A stretch of DNA of 64,000 bases, taken from the NCBI RefSeq assembly GCF_900104925.1, contig NZ_LT629735.1:3455001-3519000 (forward strand). Direction: 5' to 3'. Shown piece after piece: positions 17,330-26,097 of the stretch. Each line of letters opens with the position of its first letter. Within the stretch, counting starts at the first letter, position 1. This DNA is from Opitutus sp. GAS368 (GTDB taxonomy: Bacteria; Verrucomicrobiota; Verrucomicrobiia; Opitutales; Opitutaceae). Both the position numbers and the translations under genes were made by a program. The notes below the pieces were generated by a model that saw only the letters and a program-made list of their open reading frames with translations, was not told the DNA's origin and searched no databases.

Positions 17330-18328
17330 ATGCGGCTCCTGCTCAACGCGACTTTCAGGTTCACCCCGGCGCAGCGGACGGCGCTGCAGGCGGCGTGGCC
17401 CGGCCTTGAGATCGTCGAACAGTTCGCCGCAGATCCGGACCTGCTGGACGGCGCGGGGGTCGCCGTGCTCTGTACCGAGCAGGTGCCGCGCAACCTCGCC
17501 GCGTGGCCGAAGCTGCGCTGGGTGCAGTTGCTGTCCGCCGGGGCCAACCAGTTGCTGGGCCATCCTATCCTGACGACGCCGCTGCCGGTCACGACCGCCA
17601 GCGGCACGCACGGAGTGCCCATTGCGCAGTATGTGACCTGCGCCGCCCTGATGCTGGCGCACCGCATGCCCCAGCTGCTGGAATTCAAGGCCTCGCGACA
17701 GTGGCCCAACCGCCTGGCCCTCGCGGGCAGCACGCTGCGCGGCCGCACCGCGGGCATCCTCGGCTACGGTAGCATCGGCCGCGAGTGTGCGCGCCAGCTC
17801 TCCGCGCTGGGCCTGAACATCGTGTGCCTCAAGCGCGACCCGGCCGAGCGCGCGGACCGGGGCTACAACGCCTGGCCCGGCACCGGCGATCCCGAGGGCC
17901 GGATTCCCGCGGCCTGGTTCGGCCCCGACCAGCTGGCGGAGATGCTGCCGCAATGCGATCTCGTCGTCGTCACCCTGCCCAGCACGCCGGCCACCACCGG
18001 CAGCATTGGTGCGCGGGAACTCGCCCTCTGCCGGCCCTCGGCCCACCTCATCCTCATTTCCCGCGGCGGCATCGTGGCCGAGCCTGCGCTGGCGGAGGCA
18101 CTGCGGGCCGGCCGGCTGGCCGGCGCGGCGGTCGATTGCTTCGTGCAGGAACCGCTGCCGCCGGACCACCTGTTCTTCGCCGTGCCCAACCTCATGCTGA
18201 CGCCGCACATGTCCGGCGTCTACGACGGCTTTTGGCCGGCGCTGAACGGCCTGCTCCGGGAAAACCTGCAGCGCTTCCAGGCCGGTCGACCGCTGCTCAA
18301 TGAAGTCAGCCGCCAGCAGGGCTACTGA
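17330..18328 (+). CDS. D-2-hydroxyacid dehydrogenase family protein, GTGDP subgroup
   Basis: This 332-residue close paralogue of the protein at 6184-7212 shares LLSAGANQ, TTASGTHGVPIAQ, GYGSIGRECARQL and the insertion GYNAWPGTGDP. Catalytic positions are ISRGGIV (Arg), DCFVQEP (Glu) and TPHMSG (His). ATG 17330 lies 8 bp after the dehydratase stop; the reading frame stays open far upstream but is only the shadow of the dehydratase gene. Its pairing with a dehydratase, like that of its paralogue, points to a two-step conversion of an acid sugar. Confidence 0.87.
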   Translation: MRLLLNATFRFTPAQRTALQAAWPGLEIVEQFAADPDLLDGAGVAVLCTEQVPRNLAAWPKLRWVQLLSAGANQLLGHPILTTPLPVTTASGTHGVPIAQYVTCAALMLAHRMPQLLEFKASRQWPNRLALAGSTLRGRTAGILGYGSIGRECARQLSALGLNIVCLKRDPAERADRGYNAWPGTGDPEGRIPAAWFGPDQLAEMLPQCDLVVVTLPSTPATTGSIGARELALCRPSAHLILISRGGIVAEPALAEALRAGRLAGAAVDCFVQEPLPPDHLFFAVPNLMLTPHMSGVYDGFWPALNGLLRENLQRFQAGRPLLNEVSRQQGY

Positions 18329-18356
18329 CCTGCACGACTTCCACCCCCTTTCCTCC

Positions 18357-18812
18357 ATGATACTCGACACCCTCGTCCAAGCCCCGCAATACAACGCGCT
18401 GTCTCCCCGATTCGCCCCGGCGTTCGCCTTTCTCCGGCAGGTTCACGAAAGCACGCCTCTCGGGCGACATGAGATCGCCGGCGAGGAGGTGTTTGCCTTC
18501 GTGCAGCAGCATGCCACCAAGCCGGTGGCCGAGCGGAAGTTCGAGGCGCACCGCAAGTATATTGACATCCAGTATATCGTGCGTGGTCGCGAGCTGATCT
18601 ACTGGGCGCCGCTCCCGCTGCTCACGACCGTGACCATGCCCTTCGATGAGAAGATGGACGCGGCGCTCTTTGCCGGCATTCCCGAGGCCGTCCCCTTGCA
18701 GCTGCGGCCGGGGCATTTTGCGATCCTCTTTCCTGCGGACGGTCACGCCCCCTCCTGCGCCTGGGAAGAGCCGACCGAGGTCCTCAAAGTGGTCGTCAAG
18801 GTCATGGTCTGA
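18357..18812 (+). CDS. YhcH/YjgK/YiaL (TabA) family protein
   Basis: This 151-residue cupin-like protein has the family motifs KFEAHRKYIDIQYI (metal-binding His and the E-x-H pattern), FPADGHAPSC and a C-terminal VVKVMV. Family members occur in sialate, galactonate, xylulose and alginate operons and are thought to act on sugar epimers or anomers; the chemistry is not settled. ATG 18357 was chosen because the upstream in-frame codons overlap the preceding gene. It is 28 bp after the hydroxyacid dehydrogenase and followed by a secreted hydrolase. Confidence 0.88.
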   Translation: MILDTLVQAPQYNALSPRFAPAFAFLRQVHESTPLGRHEIAGEEVFAFVQQHATKPVAERKFEAHRKYIDIQYIVRGRELIYWAPLPLLTTVTMPFDEKMDAALFAGIPEAVPLQLRPGHFAILFPADGHAPSCAWEEPTEVLKVVVKVMV

Positions 18813-18854
18813 GACATGCTCCGGGCTGCCATCCACAGCAAACCCCTGCTTCCC

Positions 18855-19586
18855 ATGAAAAAATACCGCACCTTTGCCACCTGCGCCGGCCTGTTGACGG
18901 CGGCGATTCTCGGAGCCGCCACGCCCGTCGACCTGGCCAAAATCGGCATGAACCAGCCGCTGGACCCCGCGCTGCGGCCGGCGCTGGCGGACGTGCCGGA
19001 CCGGGCCGGGTTGCCCCGCGTGCTGCTGATCGGCGACTCCATTTCCATCGGTTACACGTTGCCGGTGCGGGCCCGGCTGGCCGGCCGCGCCAACGTGCAC
19101 CGGCCGGGCGAGAACGCCGGCCCCACGGTGCTCGGAATCGAGCGCCTCGACGCTTGGCTCGGCGCTGGTCCATGGGCGGTCATCCATTTCAACTTTGGTC
19201 TGCACGATCTGAAGTATCTGGACGAACAGGGCAATTACGTGTCGCCCGCTCGCAGCCGTCCGGTCGCAACTCCGGAGCAATACGCGAACAACCTGCGGGT
19301 GATCGTGGCGCGCCTGCGACGCACCGGGGCCCGCTTGATTTTCGCCACCACGACGCCCGTGCCCGCCGGGACCCTCGGCCGCCTCGAGGGCGGCGAACAG
19401 GCCTACAATGCGGTGGCGCTCCAGGTCATGCGGGAGAACGGCGTCGCCGTGGATGATCTTGGCGCCTACGCCCGCGCACACCAGAAGGAGATCCAGCTGG
19501 CGCACAATGTCCACTACACGTCCGCCGGCTACGAGGCCCTCGCGGACCTGGTCGCCGCCAGCATCGGGAAGTCCCTGAACCCCTGA
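18855..19586 (+). CDS. SGNH/GDSL-type hydrolase, secreted
   Basis: This 243-residue protein has a signal peptide (MKKYRTFATCAGLLTAA…) and the nucleophile block LLIGDSIS. Block III reads FNFGLHDL where many SGNH enzymes have GxND, and the last block reads AHNVHYTSAGY, with histidine where the usual catalytic Asp of DxxH stands. The overall fold is an SGNH esterase, probably deacylating a carbohydrate in the periplasm, but its catalytic dyad may be altered. ATG 18855 was preferred to 18816 because it places the signal peptide at the N terminus. It is in the dehydratase operon, 4 bp before the aldolase. Confidence 0.82.
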   Translation: MKKYRTFATCAGLLTAAILGAATPVDLAKIGMNQPLDPALRPALADVPDRAGLPRVLLIGDSISIGYTLPVRARLAGRANVHRPGENAGPTVLGIERLDAWLGAGPWAVIHFNFGLHDLKYLDEQGNYVSPARSRPVATPEQYANNLRVIVARLRRTGARLIFATTTPVPAGTLGRLEGGEQAYNAVALQVMRENGVAVDDLGAYARAHQKEIQLAHNVHYTSAGYEALADLVAASIGKSLNP

Positions 19587-19590
19587 AAGC

Positions 19591-20499
19591 ATGACCACCC
19601 CCGCCGAACCCCCGGCCGCCATTCTGGCCACGGCCGTCGTGCCCTGGAACGAGCGCTACGAATTTGACGAGGCGACCTTCCGCCGGCAGGTTCACACCAT
19701 CGCCCGCCATCTCACGCGGCATATCTATGTGTTCGGTACGGCGGGGGAGGGCTACGCCGTCAGTGAAAGCCAGTTCGACCGGATTGCCCGCGCCTTCTGG
19801 GCGAGCGCGGCCGAATGTCAGGCCGAGCCCATGCTCGGCGTCATCTCGCTTTCGCTGCCGACCATCATCGACCGCATCCGGCGCGGCCGCTCGCTGGGCT
19901 TCCGCATCTTCCAGCTTTCGCTGCCGTCCTGGGGCGTGCTCAACGATCGCGAGCTCGACGCCTTTTTTGCCGAGACCTGCGGCCGGTTTCCGGATTGCCG
20001 GTTTCACCACTATAATCTGCTCCGCACGAAACGTCTCCTGACCTCGGTCGAATACCGCCGCCTCGCCGCGGCCCACCCCAACTTCGTCGGGGTAAAGGCG
20101 AGCACCGCCGATCCCGCGGTCCTCGCCGACCTGCTGACCGTCTCGCCGCGCCTGCGCTTTTTCTTCACGGAAATGGGCTATGCCATCGCGCGGCGCACCC
20201 ACGAGACCGGCCTGCTGATCTCGCTGGCCTCGGTGAATTACCGGCGGGCGAAGCAGTTCGTCACGGGGACCGACGCGCAGCGCGAGGCGGATGTGGCGGA
20301 TTTCCGCGCCATGGGCGCGACGCTGCAGGCGATCAGCGCCAACCGCTTCCACATCGACGGCGCCTACGACAAGATGCTCTTCCGTATGTCCGATCCCGCG
20401 TTTCCGCTGCGCCTGCTGCCACCCTACGCCCATGCCACCGAGGAGGATTTCGCCCGTTTCAAGGCGGCGCTGCCGGCCGGTTGGCGGAACGACACCTAG
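19591..20499 (+). CDS. DapA/NAL-family aldolase
   Basis: This 302-residue (beta/alpha)8 class I aldolase has the pyruvate-binding motif GTAGEGY, the tyrosine in HHYNLLR and the Schiff-base lysine Lys169 in VGVKAS. Family members cleave or form 2-keto-3-deoxy acids and related compounds with pyruvate. In an operon with three acid-sugar dehydratases it is the natural enzyme for splitting the keto-deoxy product. It differs clearly from the pair at 41994 and 48362, which share a GTCGEGPWL motif. Confidence 0.87.
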   Translation: MTTPAEPPAAILATAVVPWNERYEFDEATFRRQVHTIARHLTRHIYVFGTAGEGYAVSESQFDRIARAFWASAAECQAEPMLGVISLSLPTIIDRIRRGRSLGFRIFQLSLPSWGVLNDRELDAFFAETCGRFPDCRFHHYNLLRTKRLLTSVEYRRLAAAHPNFVGVKASTADPAVLADLLTVSPRLRFFFTEMGYAIARRTHETGLLISLASVNYRRAKQFVTGTDAQREADVADFRAMGATLQAISANRFHIDGAYDKMLFRMSDPAFPLRLLPPYAHATEEDFARFKAALPAGWRNDT

Positions 20500-20526
20500 T
20501 CTCCCGGGGATTCAAATTCGCATTCC

Positions 20527-21741
20527 ATGATCATCACCGATGTCCGCACCACGCTCCTGACGGGGCCCTCCACCAACGATCCGTTTTTGCGCGAGGCGCG
20601 CAAACTGCGCAGCGCCGCGTTCATCGAGATCACCACCGACGGGGCCTTGGTCGGCATCGGGGAGACTTACGCCGGTTACTTCTGTCCCGAGACGGTCCCG
20701 GCCATCGTTGATTTCTTCCGCCCGATTCTCGTCGGCCAGACGGTGGACGACATTCCCGAACTCTGGCGCCGGATGTATCAATGCGGCAATTTCTGGTGCC
20801 GGGTCGGACTGGGGGCGATCGTGATCAACGGCATCGAGGCCGCGCTCTGGGATTTGAAGGGCAAGCAGCAGGGTCTGCCGGTCCACGCGCTCCTGGGTGG
20901 CAGCAAGCACCGCCGGCTGGCCTGTTACGCCACGGGCGGGCCGAGCAACTATCCCAAGGAGAAGCTGGCCAAGAAAATGGACCATTACTTTTCCCTCGGC
21001 TTCCGCGGGCTCAAGGTGGGCGCCGGCAGTTACTCGGTGGAGAAGGGCTGGTATATGCCGCAGGCTCCGGCCGAGGCGGCCGAGTTTGAGGGGGACAAGG
21101 CGGCCTTCATGCGCGCCCACGCCGGCCCCGAGGCGTGGCTGATGATGGACGGTCACATGGGCAACAGTCCCCACGGGACCTGGACGGTCGAAATCGCCAA
21201 GGCCGTGATGAAGGCCGTCGAGCCCGCCAACCTTTTTTTCTACGAAGAGCCGCTGCACTACACGGATCCGTGGGGTTACGCCGAGTTGTGCCACGCCACG
21301 TCGGTTCCGATCGCCGGGGGCGAGTGTCTCACGGCGTCCTACGAGTGGCGCGTGTTCGCCGAGCAGGACAGCTTCGATATCGGCCAACCCGACGCTTCCT
21401 TCACCGGCGGGTTGGGGGAATTCATGGCGGTGGCGAAGATGATGGCCGATCGCGGAAGGAAAATCGCCACGCACGCCTGGGGGGCGGGTGGTTCGCTGAT
21501 GCAGAACATCCACGCCGGCTTCGCCGCGGAGAACACCTGCATCCTGGAGATTCCGCCCGACTATGCCGGCCTGCACTCCGACCTCATCGATGGCGGGCTG
21601 GTCATCAAGGACGGCCACGTCCTGCCGCCCGAGCGGCCTGGTTTTGGTGTGGTGCTGACCGACGAAATCCGCCGACGCTACCCGTTCAAGCCCGGCAGCG
21701 GCGAGTTCAACAGTGTTCCGGGCAAAATCCTCCGCGACTGA
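20527..21741 (+). CDS. enolase-superfamily dehydratase (KxG / DxH type)
   Basis: This 404-residue protein has Lys163-Val-Gly165 at the second strand, metal Asp208 with His210 (MDGHMG), YEEP, GGE and a late histidine in THAWGAGG with Asp in GQPDASF. Glycine at the second KxK position means that side lacks a lysine base, so acid-base chemistry should fall on the histidines, as in the 16116 protein. The function is probably dehydration of an acid sugar. It is 27 bp after the aldolase and 6 bp before the last hydroxyacid dehydrogenase. Confidence 0.86.
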   Translation: MIITDVRTTLLTGPSTNDPFLREARKLRSAAFIEITTDGALVGIGETYAGYFCPETVPAIVDFFRPILVGQTVDDIPELWRRMYQCGNFWCRVGLGAIVINGIEAALWDLKGKQQGLPVHALLGGSKHRRLACYATGGPSNYPKEKLAKKMDHYFSLGFRGLKVGAGSYSVEKGWYMPQAPAEAAEFEGDKAAFMRAHAGPEAWLMMDGHMGNSPHGTWTVEIAKAVMKAVEPANLFFYEEPLHYTDPWGYAELCHATSVPIAGGECLTASYEWRVFAEQDSFDIGQPDASFTGGLGEFMAVAKMMADRGRKIATHAWGAGGSLMQNIHAGFAAENTCILEIPPDYAGLHSDLIDGGLVIKDGHVLPPERPGFGVVLTDEIRRRYPFKPGSGEFNSVPGKILRD

Positions 21742-21747
21742 CCGGCC

Positions 21748-22758
21748 ATGAAGATTATCGTCGACGTTCCGGTCGAGGACCCGGTGGTGGCACAATTACG
21801 GGCGTCTGGGCGCCATTGTTTCGAAGTGCTGACTCCGCCGGCGGAATCAGCCCGCGTGCTACCCGCGGAACTCATCGCCGATGCCGACGTGCTGTTTTGC
21901 GCGGTCCCGCCGGCGAATCACGCGGAGATGCGCTCGCTCCAGTGGGTGCAACTGGCCTCCACGGGTTACACCCAGCTCTTCGGGCTGGACTTGCCGGCCC
22001 GCGGCGTGATCGCCACCAATTGCCGGGGCTGTTTCGATGTGCCAATCGCGGAGTGGAACGTCGCGATGATGGTCAATCTGGCGCGAAACTTCCGGCAGAT
22101 GATCCGCAATCAAGAGGCCGCGGTTTGGGACCGGGCGGCCATCTTTCAGCGCGAAATTCGCGGGCTCACCCTCGGCCTGTGGGGCTATGGCGGCATTGGG
22201 CGCGAAACGGCCCGCCTGGCGCGGGCCCTGGGCTTGCGCGTCCATGTGCTCACCCGCAACGGCGTCGGCCCGCGGGAGGAAGCCTACACGGTGGCCGGCA
22301 CGGGTGATCCTGACGGCGTGCTGCCGGACCGCGTATTCCGCAAGGGGGACGAGATGACCTTTCTGGGCGGACTGGACTTTTTGATCGTCGCCATGCCGCT
22401 CACGAAGCAGACGGAGGGACTGATCGGCGAGCGCGAGCTGCAGGCTTTGCCCCGCCACGCCTTTCTGCTCAATCCGGCCCGCGGGCCGATCGTGCGCGAG
22501 GAGGCGCTGCTGCGCGCCCTGCGCGAGGGCTGGATCGCAGGTGCGGCCATCGACACGCACTACCGCTATCCGACGCTGCCCGATCATCCGTTGTGGGGTT
22601 TCCCCAATGTGATCTTCAGCCCCCACATCTCGGGGTCCAGCCTCAGTCCGCATTTCAAGCGCCGGCTATGGGAAATCTTCGCCCAAAACCTGGCGCGCTT
22701 CGATCAAGGCCGTCCGCTCCTGAATGTCATCACGCCCGCCCAGCTGGCCGGAGAGTAG
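21748..22758 (+). CDS. D-2-hydroxyacid dehydrogenase family protein
   Basis: This 336-residue NAD-dependent enzyme has GYGGIGRETARL, the arginine motif NPARGPIVRE and the histidine in SPHISGS. It contains a version of the insertion seen in its paralogues (AYTVAGTGDPDG). The acidic motif is IDTHYRYP, so the usual EP glutamate is missing, as in the 15139 protein. It is the last gene of the plus operon and converges with the minus MFS gene across a 74-bp spacer. Confidence 0.85.
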   Translation: MKIIVDVPVEDPVVAQLRASGRHCFEVLTPPAESARVLPAELIADADVLFCAVPPANHAEMRSLQWVQLASTGYTQLFGLDLPARGVIATNCRGCFDVPIAEWNVAMMVNLARNFRQMIRNQEAAVWDRAAIFQREIRGLTLGLWGYGGIGRETARLARALGLRVHVLTRNGVGPREEAYTVAGTGDPDGVLPDRVFRKGDEMTFLGGLDFLIVAMPLTKQTEGLIGERELQALPRHAFLLNPARGPIVREEALLRALREGWIAGAAIDTHYRYPTLPDHPLWGFPNVIFSPHISGSSLSPHFKRRLWEIFAQNLARFDQGRPLLNVITPAQLAGE

Positions 22759-22832
22759 ACGAGCGACGCCGGAACCATCCGGTCGGGTCAGGTCCTCGGT
22801 CCGGCCGGGTTGTTCGGCCAGGTGCCGTCGCG

Positions 22833-24224
22833 CTAACGGTCCGATGCGGGCTTGTCCCCGCCATCCTTCGCCGGCTTCTCCTCGATCAGGTTCACCAACG
22901 TGGCCATCGCGCGGAACGGCCGCAGCGCCCAGCTGCCCTGAAAGATGGGGCCGACGGGACCGGCCGTCTCGGGCAGGCGGCGCACAAAATAAACCAGGAC
23001 GACACACATCACCAGCAGGCTGACATAATAGCCGGCGAAGACCGGCACATCGATCGCCGGAACAGCACCCGGCGCTTTGAGGAACAAGCCCCACAGGACG
23101 GGGGTGCAGCCACCAATGAAGGTCATGACGGCGCCATGGATGGACACCGGCAGGGCCCGGTCATGTTCCGGCAGGATCTTGACGAGATAGCTCAGGTTGG
23201 CGGAGTTCCAGAACCCGGAACCTGCTCCCTGCAGGAAGAAGAGGATGGGCATGGTCCAGAGGGCCTTGCCCCCCGTGGACAGGAAGACGATCCAGGCGAC
23301 GGAGATGAAGGCGTAACACAGGAAGGCGGCCTTGAAGAACGGCTTGGCGCCGATCTGGTCCATGTGTTTGCGCATCGCGATGTTCGCTACGATGAGCCCC
23401 ACGTAGGTGAGCATCGTCAGCAGGATTACCTGGGCGGCAGTGACCCCGGCGGACGTTTTCAGATAATAGGCCGCAAAGGGAGCCAGCGGGGTGATCCCCG
23501 CGAAGAAGACCACGGCAATCCACAGGTAGGTGCGAAAGAAGCTTGGTGTCATCATCAGGCGGGGTGTCTCGGTCATGACTTTTTCGAGACTGATCGGTTT
23601 CGGGCGTTCTGCATCCGGCAATTGCTTCAATTGCCGGTAGGCGAAGAAGGCACCCAGCACCGAGATGAGATAGAGCAGGATGAAGGCCGTGTAAGGCGGC
23701 AGCCAGGTGAAGAAGGCCGCATAGACCAGCAGGGAGATGCCGATGGCGACCCCCGTGGAGAGCTGGTCGGTCGCCCAGTAACGCCCGCGCAGTTCCGCCG
23801 GGACGAGCTGATAAAACCAGGTGGTCAGGGCCGAGGTGCCCACGGCCCGGAGAAGGCAATAGACGAAGGTGGCCAGCACCATGGCGTTGATCATCCAGGG
23901 GACCGGGTTCGGCGGTGCGAGCAACGAGAGGCCGATGGGGACAAGCAGGCAGAGGCTGCGGGCCCCCCAGCCGGCCATCGTCAGCCGCTTGTAGCCGAAG
24001 CGCGACAAGAGGGTGGTGGAGAGCACTTGCGCCGGGGTGAGCAGGAAGGTCCAGGAGAACACCAACCCCACCTGGAAGGAATCGGCGCCGAGCTGCTGCA
24101 TGAACAGCACCGTCGGAGTCCCGATGGCGACCTGCCAGTTGAGGGCGTTGAAGAAGGAGAAATAGATTCCGCCCCGGTAGGGATAGAGTTCCGGGTCATG
24201 CTTCTTGCCGGGGAAGATCATCAT
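22833..24224 (-). CDS. MFS transporter (separate subgroup)
   Basis: This 463-residue carrier has about 12 transmembrane segments and starts MMIFPGKKHDPELYPYRGG. It lacks the NYL-TMRGS signature of the five paralogous MFS carriers in this window, and has the internal segment SRFGYKRLTMAGWGAR typical of a different MFS branch. It is the last gene of the long minus operon and overlaps the preceding Tat protein by ATGA. It may import the product released by that exported protein; the substrate is unknown. Confidence 0.85.
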   Translation of the reverse strand: MMIFPGKKHDPELYPYRGGIYFSFFNALNWQVAIGTPTVLFMQQLGADSFQVGLVFSWTFLLTPAQVLSTTLLSRFGYKRLTMAGWGARSLCLLVPIGLSLLAPPNPVPWMINAMVLATFVYCLLRAVGTSALTTWFYQLVPAELRGRYWATDQLSTGVAIGISLLVYAAFFTWLPPYTAFILLYLISVLGAFFAYRQLKQLPDAERPKPISLEKVMTETPRLMMTPSFFRTYLWIAVVFFAGITPLAPFAAYYLKTSAGVTAAQVILLTMLTYVGLIVANIAMRKHMDQIGAKPFFKAAFLCYAFISVAWIVFLSTGGKALWTMPILFFLQGAGSGFWNSANLSYLVKILPEHDRALPVSIHGAVMTFIGGCTPVLWGLFLKAPGAVPAIDVPVFAGYYVSLLVMCVVLVYFVRRLPETAGPVGPIFQGSWALRPFRAMATLVNLIEEKPAKDGGDKPASDR

Positions 24225-26095
24225 GGCGCGAGCGGGAGTTGTTCTTTCCGCCTGATGCCGAGTTCCAGGCCCGCCAGGGACAATTCCTCGGGCGATTCAT
24301 TGTAGACCACGATCTCATTCCAGCCATCCCGGATCACCCCGCAATCCAGGGTGTAATTCCAGGCGAGGTGCTCTTCGACGTGCTTGGCATAGGGGCCGGC
24401 GGGGAAGAGCAGGTCCTCGGTTGCCTGGCGTTCGAAAACCGGCCAGCCGCCGTTGACACTTACGCCGGTTTCGCCGCCGGAGCGGGCCCGCTCCGCGATG
24501 ACCTGAACCAAGAGGGAGAGTCCGGGTTCGGCGGGTTCGGCGCAGAGCGGAATCCGCAGCGCGCGGCGGTGCCCGGGGGCGATCCTCACCGGCAGCTGCT
24601 CCGGCACATCCCAGATCTTCGTCGGGAGCACGGACGCGGTGCTGAAGGCGTAGTGCTTTTCCTGACCGCGCAGGGTGGCGAGATTGTCGAGCCCGCGCAG
24701 CGCCGCGTAGTTGGCCCGCAGGCCGGGCACGCGCACCTGGTCGGTGACGAAGAAGTTGAACTGCGCGATGCCGTCGGCGCCGAGCGCAAGCTTCCCGGCG
24801 GCGCTGCCGCGGATCAGCTCCGCGCTCGCCGAGAGGTAGCGGGTGCCGCGCACCCGTTTGGCACCGGCGGAATCCGGCTTGGCGTGGAAGGCATTGTCGC
24901 CGGCCAGCTGCACGTCCGGGCCGCTCGGACGCTCGGTCAGCGCCGGCGCCAGGGTTTCCAGCCAGTTGGGCGCATCCTCCATGCCGCCGTAGATCGTGAC
25001 ATCGGGTCCGAGTTCGCGGCGCAGCTCGTCGAGCGGCATCTCCCAGGGGGTCTGCCAGAAATTGCTGAAGGTGCAGAAATCGATGATGCCGCGGCGGGTC
25101 AATGCCTTCAGGTCGATGCCGATGCTGCGCAGGTAGGACAGGTTGGCGGAAGATCGGATGCCGAATGGGTAGAACGGTCGGCGCCCCTTGGTGAGGGCCC
25201 GAACCGCCGCAAACCATTCGGTCATCTCGTCGATCTGCCTGGGGGAGGCCGGCGCCTCGAGGCATACCGGATGGCGCAGCCAGTCCATCTCCAGCCCCTC
25301 ATAGTCGTAGGTTTCCACTCCCTCCCGGATCATTTCGAACATGTGGTCGCGCACGGCTGGGCGACCGTAGTTCAGGCCGACCCAGGCGGGCTGCCTGGTG
25401 TCTTGGGCCCCGGGAATGCGACCGGACAGGCGGTTGGCCGGGTCGCGGAAGAGCCGGCAATTCACGGGGCTGGCCGGTGCGCCGGAAAAGTGGGTGGGAT
25501 TCATCCGGTAGCTGAGCCACGGGCTGATGCCCCGGGCCCGGCAGGCCCGCGCGCTCTCGGCCAGCCAGTCGACTCCGGCTTCGGCCAGGTCCAGGTAGAG
25601 ATCCAGCATCGCGGCCATGTTCGTGGCGAACTTTTCCACCAGCGCCGGGGTCATGCCGGCCAGGCCCTTGCCGATCGAGCGCGTGAACGCGAGGTCCCCG
25701 CGCCGGTAATCCTGGAGCAGGTATTCGAGATTTTTCGTCGGATACCACGCGACCTGAGTGTTGGGATTGACCAGCAGGGTATCGACGCCGCTTTCAGCGA
25801 TCGTGCCCAAGTAGCGGTGAATGGCCCGGGCGCGGTAGGTTCCGCCCTCCGGTTGCCAGATCTCCGGATTGTAGAAGAGGAAATTGCAATCGCCGTTGAA
25901 CAGGTTGCGGTGCCCTTTCACGCGGCCGGGACCGCGGGGCGTGGTCGATGCGTCCGCGGCGGAGAGCGAGGGCAGGGCCTGGCGGGACAGGGCCAGCGCC
26001 GCCCCGGTCAGGACTCCCGCCCCCAGGAAGCCGCGGCGCGTCAGAGGCCGTGGCGCGAGCCGTTCGCTTTCAATGGGGGATTCGTCCCGGCTCAT
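24221..26095 (-). CDS. Tat-exported glycosidase-like TIM-barrel protein
   Basis: This 624-residue protein has a clear Tat signal (TRRGFLGAG followed by a hydrophobic stretch to about residue 48). The middle resembles glycosyl-hydrolase-like barrels: DTLLVNPNTQ, YEGLEMDWLRHP with adjacent acidic residues, and PWLSYRMNPTHF. The C-terminal 150 residues look like a beta-sandwich. No family could be assigned with confidence. It is encoded between an NHL propeller and an MFS carrier, so a role in breaking down an external glycan or glycoside is likely. Confidence 0.65.
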   Translation of the reverse strand: MSRDESPIESERLAPRPLTRRGFLGAGVLTGAALALSRQALPSLSAADASTTPRGPGRVKGHRNLFNGDCNFLFYNPEIWQPEGGTYRARAIHRYLGTIAESGVDTLLVNPNTQVAWYPTKNLEYLLQDYRRGDLAFTRSIGKGLAGMTPALVEKFATNMAAMLDLYLDLAEAGVDWLAESARACRARGISPWLSYRMNPTHFSGAPASPVNCRLFRDPANRLSGRIPGAQDTRQPAWVGLNYGRPAVRDHMFEMIREGVETYDYEGLEMDWLRHPVCLEAPASPRQIDEMTEWFAAVRALTKGRRPFYPFGIRSSANLSYLRSIGIDLKALTRRGIIDFCTFSNFWQTPWEMPLDELRRELGPDVTIYGGMEDAPNWLETLAPALTERPSGPDVQLAGDNAFHAKPDSAGAKRVRGTRYLSASAELIRGSAAGKLALGADGIAQFNFFVTDQVRVPGLRANYAALRGLDNLATLRGQEKHYAFSTASVLPTKIWDVPEQLPVRIAPGHRRALRIPLCAEPAEPGLSLLVQVIAERARSGGETGVSVNGGWPVFERQATEDLLFPAGPYAKHVEEHLAWNYTLDCGVIRDGWNEIVVYNESPEELSLAGLELGIRRKEQLPLAP

Positions 26096-26097
26096 CG

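Noticed and set aside
22593-24305. Long plus-strand frame of 570 codons
   Set aside because: It is antisense to the MFS gene, with charge-rich low-complexity composition typical of high-GC shadows.
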